Program-made: the position numbers and the translations under genes
Shown here: one piece after another, positions 45,444 to 54,869 of the stretch
Numbering within the stretch: position 1 is the first letter of the stretch
Layout: every line of letters begins with the position of its first letter
NCBI RefSeq assembly: GCF_002215215.1
Contig: NZ_CP018632.1
Coordinates: 2,166,501-2,230,500, forward strand
Length of the DNA stretch: 64,000 nucleotides
Source of the DNA: Granulosicoccus antarcticus IMCC3135
GTDB lineage: Bacteria; Pseudomonadota; Gammaproteobacteria; Granulosicoccales; Granulosicoccaceae
Reading direction: 5' to 3'
The notes under the pieces: generated by a model
What the model saw: only the letters and a program-made list of their open reading frames with translations
What the model was told of the DNA's origin: nothing
Databases searched by the model: none

Positions 45444-46688
45444 TCATTGATAAGGGCAGTAAAATCGTATCTCGTAATCCTCGCAATTGCCAAACGTCTG
45501 TTTCTCATTCTCGCAGACCAAGCCATGGGCGGCCTGAAAGGTGGTCAGCAAGTTCGGCATGCTATCGCCAATGCTATATATTTGATTCTGCCCCAACACA
45601 CGTGCCTGAATGTCCATCGGGTCAGCACAAGGCAAGCCTTCCTCGAATCCAATTTCCCAGTCACCGGCACCGGACGGATTATCACGGTCCAACCATTTGC
45701 TCCAGTAAACGGCGATATCTTCAAAGCGCTCACCTGAAGTATGGTTGATAATGGTGTATCTGCCAGGTTGATCAGCCTGGCAGGTAATTGTCCCTTCGCA
45801 AATCGATTCGTAGCTCGTACTGGACTGTACCTGGTACCAGCCATCATCAGGCAAGGAGATGACATTGCCACTGACGGTAACGCCATCAGGGTAATTGGAA
45901 GCATCTGTACCTGAACCGACATACAGCTCTGCTCGAAGATCAGCATCGTGGTTAATGACGATATAACGCCCCTCTTCAGGGACGGTGCAAGAACTGCCAC
46001 CACCACAAACATGACTATAGGTAGTGGCATCCAGAACCTGGTGCCAGCCTGCCATGCTCCAGCTGATCGTGTTGTCATTGACAGTCAAGGAACTTGAAAA
46101 GCTGCTTTCAGTTGGAGGCGTTTCAGTGCCCGGATCCGTTGGCGAATCCTGACCAACACTGACTTCTACTCGTCGCCCGATACTGTGGTTGATAACGAGG
46201 TAGGTGCCGGGTTCCTCAACAACACATTCGGGAACGCCGTTACACACTTCGTGCAATGTCTCAGCGTTCTGAACTTGATACCAGCCACCGACGCTCCAGC
46301 TGATAGTCAAATCATCAACAGATATAGTGACTGCGAAATCCTCAAGGCTCAGGTTATCCTCGATAGGATTACCCACTGTAACGTGGCTACCTCTCCTCGA
46401 GTCACCGTCGGGGCTGAAACTGCTCACCCAGTAAATGCCCTCTGGCACAGTGCACTCAAGTCCACCCTGGCAGACAATTTCTCCGGTTAGCCGGTTCTCA
46501 ACCTGGTACCACCAGCCGTCATCCGACCAGGAAATGATGTTGTCGATTACCTGTATCGAAGCGATCGCAGATAGGCTACAAGCCAGAAGAGCCACTCCGC
46601 CCAAGGTCCTTGCGATCGATCTTGTGAGCCGGGATCTGCACTGACTATCCAGCGCCAGCACTTTTCTTATCTTTGATATCGTCTTCAT
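45444..46688 (-). CDS. Secreted repeat protein with mucin WxxW-like C-terminal domain
   Basis: 414 residues. A signal peptide (GGVALLACSLSAIASI) is followed by four repeats of about 65-80 residues with the core ISWSxxGWYQVQ, then VCxGxxxCxVxxPGxYxVINH; each repeat holds one conserved cysteine pair. A linker DSPTDPGTETPPTESS separates repeats two and three. The C-terminal 90 residues (YWSKWLDRDNPSGAGDWE, then CADPMDIQAR, and CEDYEIRFYC) resemble the WxxW domain of mucins. It is probably extracellular and adhesive or carbohydrate-binding. Monocistronic; 45270-45443 downstream holds no gene. Confidence 0.78.
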   Translation of the reverse strand: MKTISKIRKVLALDSQCRSRLTRSIARTLGGVALLACSLSAIASIQVIDNIISWSDDGWWYQVENRLTGEIVCQGGLECTVPEGIYWVSSFSPDGDSRRGSHVTVGNPIEDNLSLEDFAVTISVDDLTISWSVGGWYQVQNAETLHEVCNGVPECVVEEPGTYLVINHSIGRRVEVSVGQDSPTDPGTETPPTESSFSSSLTVNDNTISWSMAGWHQVLDATTYSHVCGGGSSCTVPEEGRYIVINHDADLRAELYVGSGTDASNYPDGVTVSGNVISLPDDGWYQVQSSTSYESICEGTITCQADQPGRYTIINHTSGERFEDIAVYWSKWLDRDNPSGAGDWEIGFEEGLPCADPMDIQARVLGQNQIYSIGDSMPNLLTTFQAAHGLVCENEKQTFGNCEDYEIRFYCPYQ

Positions 46689-46862
46689 CGGAGTTAATGC
46701 TACTCGCTAGTTTTAGATATTCTTAAGAAAATATTCCTAATTAATTCAATGATCAACAACAGTATCAGGTAATTTTCCCAATCACATCGTTGCTCAGCAA
46801 GTGCCGGCAACTCGGGATGAATGTCATTGATATTCATCATTCTGGTTTTCAGTTATTTCGTA

Positions 46863-46880
46863 ACTCGTAACGTTACGAGT
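46863..46880. promoter_or_regulatory. 18-bp perfect palindrome, candidate operator
   Basis: ACTCGTAACGTTACGAGT, 177 bases before the ABC operon. It shares GTTAC/GTAAC half-sites with the palindrome at 47004-47015, suggesting one regulator binds both, possibly LacI-type. No regulator gene is adjacent. Confidence 0.6.
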
Positions 46881-46994
46881 CAAAATCGTAACTCAATCAG
46901 GCATTTTTACGCAAAGAAGACTTTGTCTTGGTAAGTTTGAAATGCAGAAAATACACAAATAAAACAATGAATTAAAATACTATCAATCAATTTA

Positions 46995-47022
46995 TTGACA
47001 ATAGTTACCGGTAACGTAAACT
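46995..47022 (+). promoter_or_regulatory. Promoter with embedded operator for the sugar-type ABC operon
   Basis: TTGACA (46995-47000), a 16-base spacer and TAAACT (47017-47022). The spacer contains the perfect palindrome GTTACCGGTAAC (47004-47015), an ideal position for repression. Confidence 0.6.
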
Positions 47023-47056
47023 GGGCACAACTTCAATGCGCTCGGAGAACTAATCA

Positions 47057-47821
47057 ATGTCAGTGGCAGCTCCCATCATAAGCATGCGAGGCATTACCAA
47101 GCGTTTTGGTGGCTTGGTCGCCTTGCAAGGTGTCGATCTTGACGCCTATTCAGGCGAGGTACTCGCCATCGTCGGTGATAACGGTGCTGGAAAATCAACG
47201 CTGATAAAAATACTGACTGGTGTGTACCAGCCCACTGAAGGTCATATTGAATTGCATGGCAAGCCGTTCTCCATGGCAAATCATTCGGATGCCATCAAGA
47301 ACGGTATCGATGCGGTCTACCAGAATCTTGCCATTGCGGATCATTTAACGCCTGCTCAAAATCTGTTTCTTGGCGCTGAATTGACTCGGTCATTCATGGG
47401 TTTGCAAATTCTTGACAATCGTAAAATGCGCGATGAGTCTGTCCGTGTACTGAAGGACAAGCTTGGGGTGCAACTCAAGAACATGGATGTAGCCACAGAA
47501 AGTCTATCGGGCGGTCAGCGTCAGGCGGTGGCTATCGCACGTGCGGTACGCCATGATGACTTGCGTGTTCTGGTGATGGATGAGCCTACCGCAGCACTGG
47601 GGCCACAGGAAACGGCGAGAACCTTGGCATTGATCAAAGCGGTCAAGGCGCAGGGGATTGCCGTGATTGTGATTTCACACTCTCTGGATGATGTATTCGA
47701 GATTTCAGATCGTATTCACGTCATGCGTCGTGGTACGTGTGCAGGAGTTGTGAAGACTGCTAATACTAATAACGAAGAGGTGCTTGGCATGATTGTCGGC
47801 GCTCAATCGGTCGCCGGGTGA
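47057..47821 (+). CDS. Sugar-type ABC transporter ATP-binding protein
   Basis: 254 residues, a single ATPase domain rather than the fused double domain of RbsA. Walker A GDNGAGKST, signature LSGGQRQ, Walker B VLVMDEP and the switch histidine in VIVISHSLDD are intact. It powers import with the permease and binding protein that follow within 16 and about 50 bases. First gene of a three-gene operon. Confidence 0.94.
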   Translation: MSVAAPIISMRGITKRFGGLVALQGVDLDAYSGEVLAIVGDNGAGKSTLIKILTGVYQPTEGHIELHGKPFSMANHSDAIKNGIDAVYQNLAIADHLTPAQNLFLGAELTRSFMGLQILDNRKMRDESVRVLKDKLGVQLKNMDVATESLSGGQRQAVAIARAVRHDDLRVLVMDEPTAALGPQETARTLALIKAVKAQGIAVIVISHSLDDVFEISDRIHVMRRGTCAGVVKTANTNNEEVLGMIVGAQSVAG

Positions 47822-47836
47822 GGAAATACTGCAATC

Positions 47837-48970
47837 ATGGCAACCAATGAAATGAACTCAGAAACACGCAATAAGCCCATTCTGGAAAAGCTGGAGCCCT
47901 ATATGGGGTTTCTGGGTCCGATGGCCATGATCGTTCTGATACTCGCCTTTATGGGAGTCATGGAGCCTGCGAGATATTTTCGTCTGTCCAATCTGAATCA
48001 GATTCTCCTGGATGCGGCTCTATATATGCCAATGGCCATGGCAATGACGTTTGTCATTACCCAGCGAGGCATAGATCTGTCGATTGGTTCTGTTGCCGCT
48101 TTGTCAGCCATTATCATGGCGTTCCTGATCAAGCAGTATGGTTTTCCGGCCTGGACTGCTGCGCTGATTGCTTTGGGCCTGGGAGCTTTGATGGGCCTGT
48201 TGAACGGCCTGGTTATCACCAAGCTTCGAGTGCCAGATTTGATCGGCACTCTGGCTATGGATCTTGTCTATCGTGGATTTGCACTGGTGCTTGCCAAGGG
48301 ACTGGTATTGGCACGCTTTCCGGATCTTATTACAGAAGTGGGTCGAGGTCAGGCATTGCAGTTCTTGCCAACGCCTGTGGTTATAGGACTGATGACTTTG
48401 GCCGGTGGGTACTTCCTACTGCGATCAACTCACTTTGGTCGCTATACCGTCTCCATTGGTTCAAACCCGGAAGCATCAGAAATGACCGGCATTGCCGTAG
48501 ATCGTCATCGTGTATACGCCTATGTATTGATGGGAACGATGGCCGCTTTATCCGGAATATTACTGACCGGCAAGCTCAATGCCATTCAGGCAACCTCGGC
48601 GCCTTACTTCAATCTGCATGTCATTGCCGCAGTAGTGGTAGGTGGTACATCCTTGTTTGGAGGTCGTGCCTCAATGATTGGGTCGCTAGCAGGTGTTCTG
48701 CTGCTATCGATGATGATCAACGCTCTGGTCACACTGCGAATCGAGTTCTTCTGGCAGTCGGTGGCCTCAGGTGCCGTCATCATTATTTCGGTAGCAACCT
48801 ATACATGGTTGGGTAAGAAGGATCGGGATGGGGGTGGCAAGGTTGGCTCCGCGCTCAAAAATCCAGACAACGCAAAGTTGATGAAACTGGGCATTGCTAT
48901 CGCGCTGATGATTCTGGTTTTAAGTGTGATCAGTTTACTGGCGGGTGGCTCTGCCAGCCCAAGTGGGTAA
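47837..48970 (+). CDS. Sugar-type ABC transporter permease (RbsC/FrcC family)
   Basis: 377 residues with about ten helices. TQRGIDLSIGSVAALSAI and AAVVVGGTSLFGGRASMIGS are family signatures for the carbohydrate uptake transporter-2 class. An acidic N-terminus and an extra C-terminal helix (LGIAIALMILVLSVISLLAG) are present. Confidence 0.94.
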   Translation: MATNEMNSETRNKPILEKLEPYMGFLGPMAMIVLILAFMGVMEPARYFRLSNLNQILLDAALYMPMAMAMTFVITQRGIDLSIGSVAALSAIIMAFLIKQYGFPAWTAALIALGLGALMGLLNGLVITKLRVPDLIGTLAMDLVYRGFALVLAKGLVLARFPDLITEVGRGQALQFLPTPVVIGLMTLAGGYFLLRSTHFGRYTVSIGSNPEASEMTGIAVDRHRVYAYVLMGTMAALSGILLTGKLNAIQATSAPYFNLHVIAAVVVGGTSLFGGRASMIGSLAGVLLLSMMINALVTLRIEFFWQSVASGAVIIISVATYTWLGKKDRDGGGKVGSALKNPDNAKLMKLGIAIALMILVLSVISLLAGGSASPSG

Positions 48971-49019
48971 CTGGAAAAATCGTGGCAACCGCCACCTTGT
49001 AACGGAGGAAGTGTTAGCA

Positions 49020-50159
49020 ATGATGAACAGAAAAACAACCGCGGCGTTGGTCGCAGCTCTTTTGAGCAGCACGTTTGCCATGGCTCAGTCCTTGCCACTC
49101 AAGGAACTGCCGGATGATGCGGATAGGGATTTTTGGGTCCCTGAGCAAGTCAATAAGGAAGGCAGTTTGCAGGCACTGCAGGACGCAACAGGTACCGAGG
49201 CCATCGCATATACCGGTACTCAGGAGAAGCCGCTGCAAATAGCTCTTATCTATCCATCTGCAGATGTCTCTGATTTCTGGGCGCGTAACTATCTGGCTAT
49301 GATCAAGCGTCTGGATCAACTGGGAATCAAATATGAGACGCGTGAATTTGCATCTCGGCAGGTAGAGCATTCTCTGCAGGCAACCTATGCCGCTCAAGTG
49401 GATCAGGATGCCGATTTGTATGATTTTGTGATATTTGGCCCCTCAGAGCTGGCAACTCAGGCGGACAATATAGACAAACTGGCTGGCAATGAAGATCTGA
49501 CAACGTTTGTATGGGCATTCCATACACCGCCAAAATACCTGAAAAATCAACCAGCGGGATGGTTTGATTTCTCATCTGCATTCGGCGCACAAAAAATGTG
49601 TGACTACATGCTTGAGCGATTAGGTAACGATGTGACCTACGCCATGAATCGAGGTATTCCGGGAATCACAGACAATCAACGTTCGGGAGATTTCAAGGAC
49701 TGTGTTGCCGAGAAAGGAAACTGGAATGTCGTTTATGAACACTATGGAGAGTATCAGAGTGAAGGTGGTTTCGAAGGCACTCAGCTGATGCTTCAGGCCT
49801 ACCCTGAGGCCAAGGTGATACACAATGCCAATACAGCCATGGCAATGGGTTCAGTCGAGGCGCAAGTCTCGGTCGGTAAAGAGAAGGAAATATTCTCCAC
49901 GGGGTGGGGCGGAACCGGCCTGGAGCTGGATGCCATTCGTCGTGGTGAACTGGATGCCACGCCAATGAGGATGGGAGATGATGTTGGCGCTGCAACGGCT
50001 GAAGCGATCAAGGCACACCTGGAAGGGCGTCAGGAAGAGTTGCCATTGGTATTCCTGGGGCGAATTTCAATTGCCCATGATCAGATGAGTGCTGAAGAGC
50101 TTGATGCCTTGGAAGTCGAGGCATTCAGATTCTCAGGCGTTGATGCTCTGGAAAGATAG
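49020..50159 (+). CDS. Periplasmic sugar-type ABC substrate-binding protein
   Basis: 379 residues. Signal peptide MMNRKTTAALVAALLSSTFA then a type I periplasmic fold starting at LQIALIYPSADVSDFWARNY. GGAGG lies 11 bases before the ATG at 49020. The body (LYDFVIFGPSELATQADNID; SEGGFEGTQLMLQAYPEAKV) suits a CUT2 binding protein for a monosaccharide, polyol or related ligand; the exact ligand is unknown. Confidence 0.92.
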   Translation: MMNRKTTAALVAALLSSTFAMAQSLPLKELPDDADRDFWVPEQVNKEGSLQALQDATGTEAIAYTGTQEKPLQIALIYPSADVSDFWARNYLAMIKRLDQLGIKYETREFASRQVEHSLQATYAAQVDQDADLYDFVIFGPSELATQADNIDKLAGNEDLTTFVWAFHTPPKYLKNQPAGWFDFSSAFGAQKMCDYMLERLGNDVTYAMNRGIPGITDNQRSGDFKDCVAEKGNWNVVYEHYGEYQSEGGFEGTQLMLQAYPEAKVIHNANTAMAMGSVEAQVSVGKEKEIFSTGWGGTGLELDAIRRGELDATPMRMGDDVGAATAEAIKAHLEGRQEELPLVFLGRISIAHDQMSAEELDALEVEAFRFSGVDALER

Positions 50160-50200
50160 TATTGGAGCTGTAGATGTAAACATAAACATCTTATCCATAG

Positions 50201-50225
50201 TGCAGCGGGGTTTTACCCCGCTGCA
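50201..50225 (+). terminator. Hairpin after the ABC operon
   Basis: TGCAGCGGGG/CCCCGCTGCA, a perfect 10-bp GC-rich stem with a TTTTA loop, 41 bases past the last stop. No T-tract follows, so it may act as a 3' stabiliser or a weak terminator. Confidence 0.5.
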
Positions 50226-50377
50226 AGCTCATACTTGATCCAAGCAGCCAGCCAGTACTGATCGATTCAGTGTGGAAATTTCACAAAGCAACAGGCCATT
50301 ATTGAGGATAGGCATACACTCGTCGGCTATCAAAAGGTGTTCAGACCCTCTGAACGTTACTCGGATATATACCTAAT

Positions 50378-50821
50378 ATGACAGCCAGAAAACTTCTAAC
50401 AGGATTCCTTGCCGGATTCATTGCAACCTTTGTTTTTCATCAACTGGCCGTTGCTATACTCGCCGCTATCGGCCTCTCTCCGTTTGGTGCCTGGAACTTT
50501 TCAGCGACTGCGCCGCTTGGAATTCCAGCCGTTCTTTCTCTGTCGTTCTGGGGTGGAATCTGGGGCATTATCATGATCATGTTGCATCAGCATTTTGGTC
50601 AAGGCACACGCTACTGGCTCAGCGCATTTCTGTTTGGTGGCATCGTCACCTCTGTGGTTGCGCTTTTCATTGTCGTTCCCATGAAAGGTGGCCCGCTAGG
50701 GGGTGGCTTTGCTCCAGCTCTGCTACTCACTGTTTTCATCATCAACGGTGTCTGGGGCATAGCAGCCGCCTGGTTGTTTCGCGTATTCGGGAAGATGGGT
50801 GCTGCCAGCACCGTCTTGTAG
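50378..50821 (+). CDS. Small conserved-type membrane protein, function unknown
   Basis: 147 residues with four hydrophobic segments (LTGFLAGFIATFVFHQLAVA; PAVLSLSFWGGIWGIIMIML; WLSAFLFGGIVTSVVALFIV; APALLLTVFIINGVWGIAAA). The regular pattern and glycine-rich loops suggest a real inner-membrane protein, but I do not recognise a named family. It stands alone between the ABC operon and the ectoine cluster. Confidence 0.75.
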   Translation: MTARKLLTGFLAGFIATFVFHQLAVAILAAIGLSPFGAWNFSATAPLGIPAVLSLSFWGGIWGIIMIMLHQHFGQGTRYWLSAFLFGGIVTSVVALFIVVPMKGGPLGGGFAPALLLTVFIINGVWGIAAAWLFRVFGKMGAASTVL

Positions 50822-50979
50822 AGTGTTGCAACGCATTGCCTGTGAATCCTCGCCATCCCATGAAGGTGAATTAGCCTGAGTGCGATGAATAAATTGCCTG
50901 GTGCAGGCTATTCGACTCCTCAATATCAAGTCATGTAAGGATGCGTTGATGGTACTTACACGGCCGGGCATGGTGTCTG

Positions 50980-51002
50980 GCGCTCCCAGTGATAGGGAGC
51001 GC
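50980..51002 (-). terminator. Hairpin downstream of the semialdehyde dehydrogenase
   Basis: GCGCTCCC/GGGAGCGC, a perfect 8-bp stem with a 7-base loop, 20 bases past the gene end on the minus strand. No U-tract follows. Confidence 0.45.
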
Positions 51003-51021
51003 TATGCCGTTGTGAAATACC

Positions 51022-52482
51022 TCAGGACCAGTCTCGGCAGATATACTTGATATTCATGAAACTCTCCATGCCGCTCCTGCCGCCCTCACGGCCTAGCCCG
51101 GATTGCTTCATGCCGCCAAACGGGATAGGTGCACCGGTGATTTTGGTGCGATTGACGGCAACCATTCCGTATTGAAGTGAGCGGCTCAGTCGGTAGATAC
51201 GGCTGGGTGACTGTGTATGCAGGTAGGCCACCAGACCATACTCGGTGGCATTGGCAATCTCTTCCACTTCCTGTTCGTTGTCAAACGGCGCGATAGCAGC
51301 AACGGGGCCGAAGGTCTCCTCATGCATGATTCTGGCGTCGCGTGGCACGTCGATCAGAACCGTTGGCAGATAGAGCAGGGTGCCTTCTTCCTTCAGCTTG
51401 CCACCGGTAGCCAGCTGTGCACCGCGAGTCACGGCATCTTGCACCTGTTCGTCCTGCTTGCTGACAGCCCGCGCGTTCATCAACGGGCCCAGATCCGGAT
51501 CATCCAGACCATAGCCCAACGTCAGAGTCTCGGCCCGTTTCACGAATTTTTCGCAAAACTCCTGGTAAACGGCTCGTTCAACCAGAATACGGTTTGCACC
51601 CAGGCAATCCTGCCCCGAGGTGGCGAACTTGGCTTTCACCGCCTCATCGACTGCAACGTCGATGTCGCAGTCCGCAAAGACGATGAAGGGGGCAAGACCG
51701 CCAAGCTCCAGTATCAGGTGTTTGACAGTATCGCTGGACTGTCGATACAGCAGGCGACCTACCTCGGTAGAACCTGTGAAAGACAAGGCGCGAACACGAC
51801 AGTCTTTCACCCACTCACCCACGATGACCGGTGCCTCACCCGGAACTACATTGAACACTCCCGCCGGAAAGCCGGATTGCTCTGCCAGAGCCGCCAGTGC
51901 CGTGGCGGAGAAAGGAGTCTCGGCTGAAGGGTGGATCACCACAGTGCATCCGGCAGCCAGTGCGGCGGCCGCCTTGCGGGTGATCATTGCACAGGGAAAA
52001 TTCCAGGGGGTTATGAGCGCAGCGACGCCAACAGGTTCACGCCACAACTCCACTTCCGCGTTAGGCAAATGCGAAGTCACACTCTCAATGTTGGCGCGCT
52101 TTGCCTCCTCGGCATAGAAATCAATGAAACTGCAGGCATAGTCGATTTCCCCGCGTGCTTCGGAAATGGGTTTGCCCTGTTCCAGAACCATGATGCGAGC
52201 CAGGTCTTCCTTGTTTGCAAGTAGCAGGTCATGCCAGCGGCGCAGGATGTCGCCACGTGTCTGCGGCAAGGCTCGGGACCATTGCGCAAATGCAGCCTGC
52301 GCAGCGTTGACAGACGCCATGGATTCAATGACACCGACACTGGCCATTTCCCCAATGGATTCCCCGTTACCCGGATCAGTGACATCCAGTACTTTTCCAT
52401 CGCTGGAATCACACCATAGCCCGTTGATGTAGGCTTGTGATCTAAACAATGCCGGATTGTCCAATACCTGACTCAGCTTCAT
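51022..52482 (-). CDS. NAD(P)-dependent semialdehyde dehydrogenase (GabD/DoeC-like)
   Basis: 486 residues from ATG 52482 with GAGGGG upstream. Aldehyde dehydrogenase motifs: ITPWNFPCAMITRKAAAALA, FTGSTEVGRLL, the glutamate in LELGGLAPF and the catalytic cysteine in SGQDCLGANR. It resembles succinate-semialdehyde dehydrogenase. In ectoine clusters of Halomonas and Ruegeria a homologous gene (doeC or ssd) oxidises aspartate semialdehyde to aspartate; that role is likely given its position divergent from Lrp genes beside the uptake and degradation operon. Confidence 0.9.
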   Translation of the reverse strand: MKLSQVLDNPALFRSQAYINGLWCDSSDGKVLDVTDPGNGESIGEMASVGVIESMASVNAAQAAFAQWSRALPQTRGDILRRWHDLLLANKEDLARIMVLEQGKPISEARGEIDYACSFIDFYAEEAKRANIESVTSHLPNAEVELWREPVGVAALITPWNFPCAMITRKAAAALAAGCTVVIHPSAETPFSATALAALAEQSGFPAGVFNVVPGEAPVIVGEWVKDCRVRALSFTGSTEVGRLLYRQSSDTVKHLILELGGLAPFIVFADCDIDVAVDEAVKAKFATSGQDCLGANRILVERAVYQEFCEKFVKRAETLTLGYGLDDPDLGPLMNARAVSKQDEQVQDAVTRGAQLATGGKLKEEGTLLYLPTVLIDVPRDARIMHEETFGPVAAIAPFDNEQEVEEIANATEYGLVAYLHTQSPSRIYRLSRSLQYGMVAVNRTKITGAPIPFGGMKQSGLGREGGRSGMESFMNIKYICRDWS

Positions 52483-52841
52483 ACGCCCCTCGCAATTCCA
52501 AGTTCTGCTAACAGCCACTAGAGTACAAATAACGGCCACGGGTATGCTTTGGATTGCCTTGCCGGTCTCAGATGATTCTCTTGTATTCCTGTGCCTGTAC
52601 CGAAGAATCTAAGGTTCAGGCAATTTGGCAGCTGAGCGTGCAATCGGAATGCACCGTTGGCGCAGGAATAAACTGTACCTACTTACGAGTGTCTGCTGCT
52701 GTGCATGTTTGTGGTATTTTCGTTGGCAGGGGTTGCGCATGTTCTGGCACCGCATGTGGTTCGCATAGAATGGAGCAAACAGGCTTGGGATGGTAAGCGG
52801 CTTGCTGTATGGCGAATATCGGGGAGCGGCAAAAAGCAGCT
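52483..52841. other. Intergenic region between gabD-like gene and divergent Lrp gene
   Basis: About 360 bases that must hold two divergent promoters. I see no gene and no convincing consensus promoter; a possible -10 TAGAAT precedes the Lrp gene near 52770. Confidence 0.4.
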
Positions 52842-53327
52842 ATGAGTTACAAGATAGATCGTCGAGATGTCCAGATTCTTTCCATTCTTCAAAATGATGC
52901 GCGTATTTCAAACGTTGCGTTGGCAGAGAGGGTTAACCTTTCGGCTGCAGCCTGTTGGGAGCGGGTTCGCAAGCTTGAAGCAGGCGGAGTCATTCGAAAG
53001 TACCGCAGTGAGGTCGCTCTTGAGCGGATGCCGGGCACGATATCCTTCATGTTGCTCGTGACTCTCAAGTCACATAAAACCAGTGATTTCACGATCTTCG
53101 AAAATGATATCCGGCAATCCTCCAACGTGATCAGATGCGTATCCATAGGCGGAGGGTATGACTATATCGTTGAAGTCGTAGTCCGACGTATGGAGGACTA
53201 CAAGAGATTCATGTCCGAGTTTCTGGAAAAAAACAGTAACGTCAATACCTGCAGTGCACATGTCATAACCAAAAGTGTCAAGGCAGAGAGCGTGGACTTG
53301 CAGATGCTGTACGACAATGTTGAGTGA
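52842..53327 (+). CDS. Lrp/AsnC-family regulator 1 of the ectoine region
   Basis: 161 residues from ATG 52842 (MSYKIDRRDVQILSIL, the usual start); an ATG at 52809 would add 11 unlike residues. HTH NVALAERVNLSAAACWERV and RAM domain with SIGGGYDYIVEVVVRRMEDY. It is divergent from the semialdehyde dehydrogenase and followed 38 bases later by a paralogue. AsnC-type regulators (AsnC, DoeX) accompany known ectoine degradation operons and respond to pathway intermediates. Confidence 0.9.
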   Translation: MSYKIDRRDVQILSILQNDARISNVALAERVNLSAAACWERVRKLEAGGVIRKYRSEVALERMPGTISFMLLVTLKSHKTSDFTIFENDIRQSSNVIRCVSIGGGYDYIVEVVVRRMEDYKRFMSEFLEKNSNVNTCSAHVITKSVKAESVDLQMLYDNVE

Positions 53328-53365
53328 ACGGCAGTCAATCCAGCGAAAAGGCGTAGACATCTGAC

Positions 53366-53869
53366 ATGTTGAAGCTGGATGGTTGCGATATTCAGATTCT
53401 GTCCGTCCTGGCTGCGGAAGGTCGTCTGTCCAATACGGAGTTGGCGAAGCGTATCAATCTGTCGCCATCTCCCTGCTGGCAGCGTGTGAAGCGTCTTGAA
53501 GAGTCTGGCGTGATCTCCGGTTACTCGGCCATGGTATGCATGGAAAAACTGCTGGAATCGGTCACGTTTTTCGTCATGGTTAACCTTGAAGACCAGCAGT
53601 TGCCAACCGAGACAAGGTTCGAGCAATACAGCCAGGCCAAGCGCGAAATCATCGGATGTTGGTCCATTGGCGGTAACGTCGATTACATGCTGCAGATTGT
53701 CTCTCCTGGTATAGAAGCCTATCAGGCCATCATGGATGAGATGCTGGCTGCGCAATTGAAGATGGACAGCTACTTCTCCTATCTGGTGCATTCCGAAGTG
53801 AAGGCCGCCCGGAGCGCTCAAACGTCCGCTGTGATGCTTGACTGGCTTGACCAGAACAGAGGGGCATGA
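53366..53869 (+). CDS. Lrp/AsnC-family regulator 2 of the ectoine region
   Basis: 167 residues. HTH ELAKRINLSPSPCWQRVKRL and RAM domain (WSIGGNVDYMLQIVSPGIEA). It is clearly paralogous to the gene just upstream and probably arose by tandem duplication followed by divergence. Same transcript as its neighbour is likely. Confidence 0.92.
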   Translation: MLKLDGCDIQILSVLAAEGRLSNTELAKRINLSPSPCWQRVKRLEESGVISGYSAMVCMEKLLESVTFFVMVNLEDQQLPTETRFEQYSQAKREIIGCWSIGGNVDYMLQIVSPGIEAYQAIMDEMLAAQLKMDSYFSYLVHSEVKAARSAQTSAVMLDWLDQNRGA

Positions 53870-53917
53870 CATCTTATGTGCCAGTCAGCCAAGCCATAGC
53901 TCCTCAGAGATAATCCT

Positions 53918-54862
53918 GTGACCACCTTGATCCCGCTCGTCCATCAGATGCATGCAGAAGAAGCAAGCGAGTGGCTGGCAACGCTGCAGAGGCTATTGCC
54001 TCGCTACGATATCCGGCTGTTCGACGAACTGGGTGAGCAGGAACGATCACAGTGCAGGATTGCCATCGTGGCGAATCCCGACCCGCATCAGTTAGTGCAA
54101 ATGCCAGCATTGATCTGGGTGCACTCTCTCTGGGCTGGTGTGGAACGAATGGTCGCCGAGTTGGCGGACGTGCCGGTGGATATCGTGCGCCTGGTTGACC
54201 CTTGTCTGACGCAGACCATGTCAGAAGCCGTGCTGGCCTGGGTCTTGTATCTGCATCGTGACATGCCCCTCTATCGTAGACAGCAGGCGGCTTCGTTGTG
54301 GCAACAAAAGCCCTATGTGGCTGCTGGTGAGCGGCATGTCACTGTGCTGGGACTAGGAGAGCTTGGCGGGGCCAGCGCACAGCGTCTGCAGCAGAATTCC
54401 TTCATGACATCTGGCTGGAGTCGTTCCCTGAAATCATTGGATGGAGTTCAATGCCATACGGGCAGGCAGGGACTTGAGGAGCTGTTCGAACAATCGGATA
54501 TCATTGTCAACCTGCTACCTTTGACTCCAGACACGCAAGCTCTTCTGGACAGAAAACTGTTCAAGAAGATGAAGGCGAGTGCTTGCCTGATCAATTTTGG
54601 TCGTGGAGCAACGATCGTTGAAGAGGATCTGGTTGCAGCCTTGAATGACAAGCAGTTTGCGCACGCTGTGCTGGATGTCTTCGAACAAGAGCCCGTCAGT
54701 GCCAGTTCAGCACTTTGGAGCCATCCGCGAATTACGCTGCTACCGCATATATCTGCACAGACCACGATTGAATCGGCAAGCCGGATCATCGCCGATAATA
54801 TTGTCAACTACCTTGATCATGCAGTCATGCCGGAAGTGGTGGACAAGTCTCGTCGCTATTGA
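53918..54862 (+). CDS. D-2-hydroxyacid dehydrogenase (GhrA-like)
   Basis: 314 residues starting with GTG at 53918. NAD(P)-binding VTVLGLGELGGASAQRL, substrate arginine in NFGRGATIVEEDL, the acidic residue in FEQEPVS and the catalytic histidine in LLPHISAQT are present. Such enzymes reduce glyoxylate or hydroxypyruvate type oxo acids. The gene is not part of the ectoine clusters that I know, yet it sits between the Lrp genes and the uptake operon. Confidence 0.88.
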   Translation: MTTLIPLVHQMHAEEASEWLATLQRLLPRYDIRLFDELGEQERSQCRIAIVANPDPHQLVQMPALIWVHSLWAGVERMVAELADVPVDIVRLVDPCLTQTMSEAVLAWVLYLHRDMPLYRRQQAASLWQQKPYVAAGERHVTVLGLGELGGASAQRLQQNSFMTSGWSRSLKSLDGVQCHTGRQGLEELFEQSDIIVNLLPLTPDTQALLDRKLFKKMKASACLINFGRGATIVEEDLVAALNDKQFAHAVLDVFEQEPVSASSALWSHPRITLLPHISAQTTIESASRIIADNIVNYLDHAVMPEVVDKSRRY

Positions 54863-54869
54863 TCATCTC

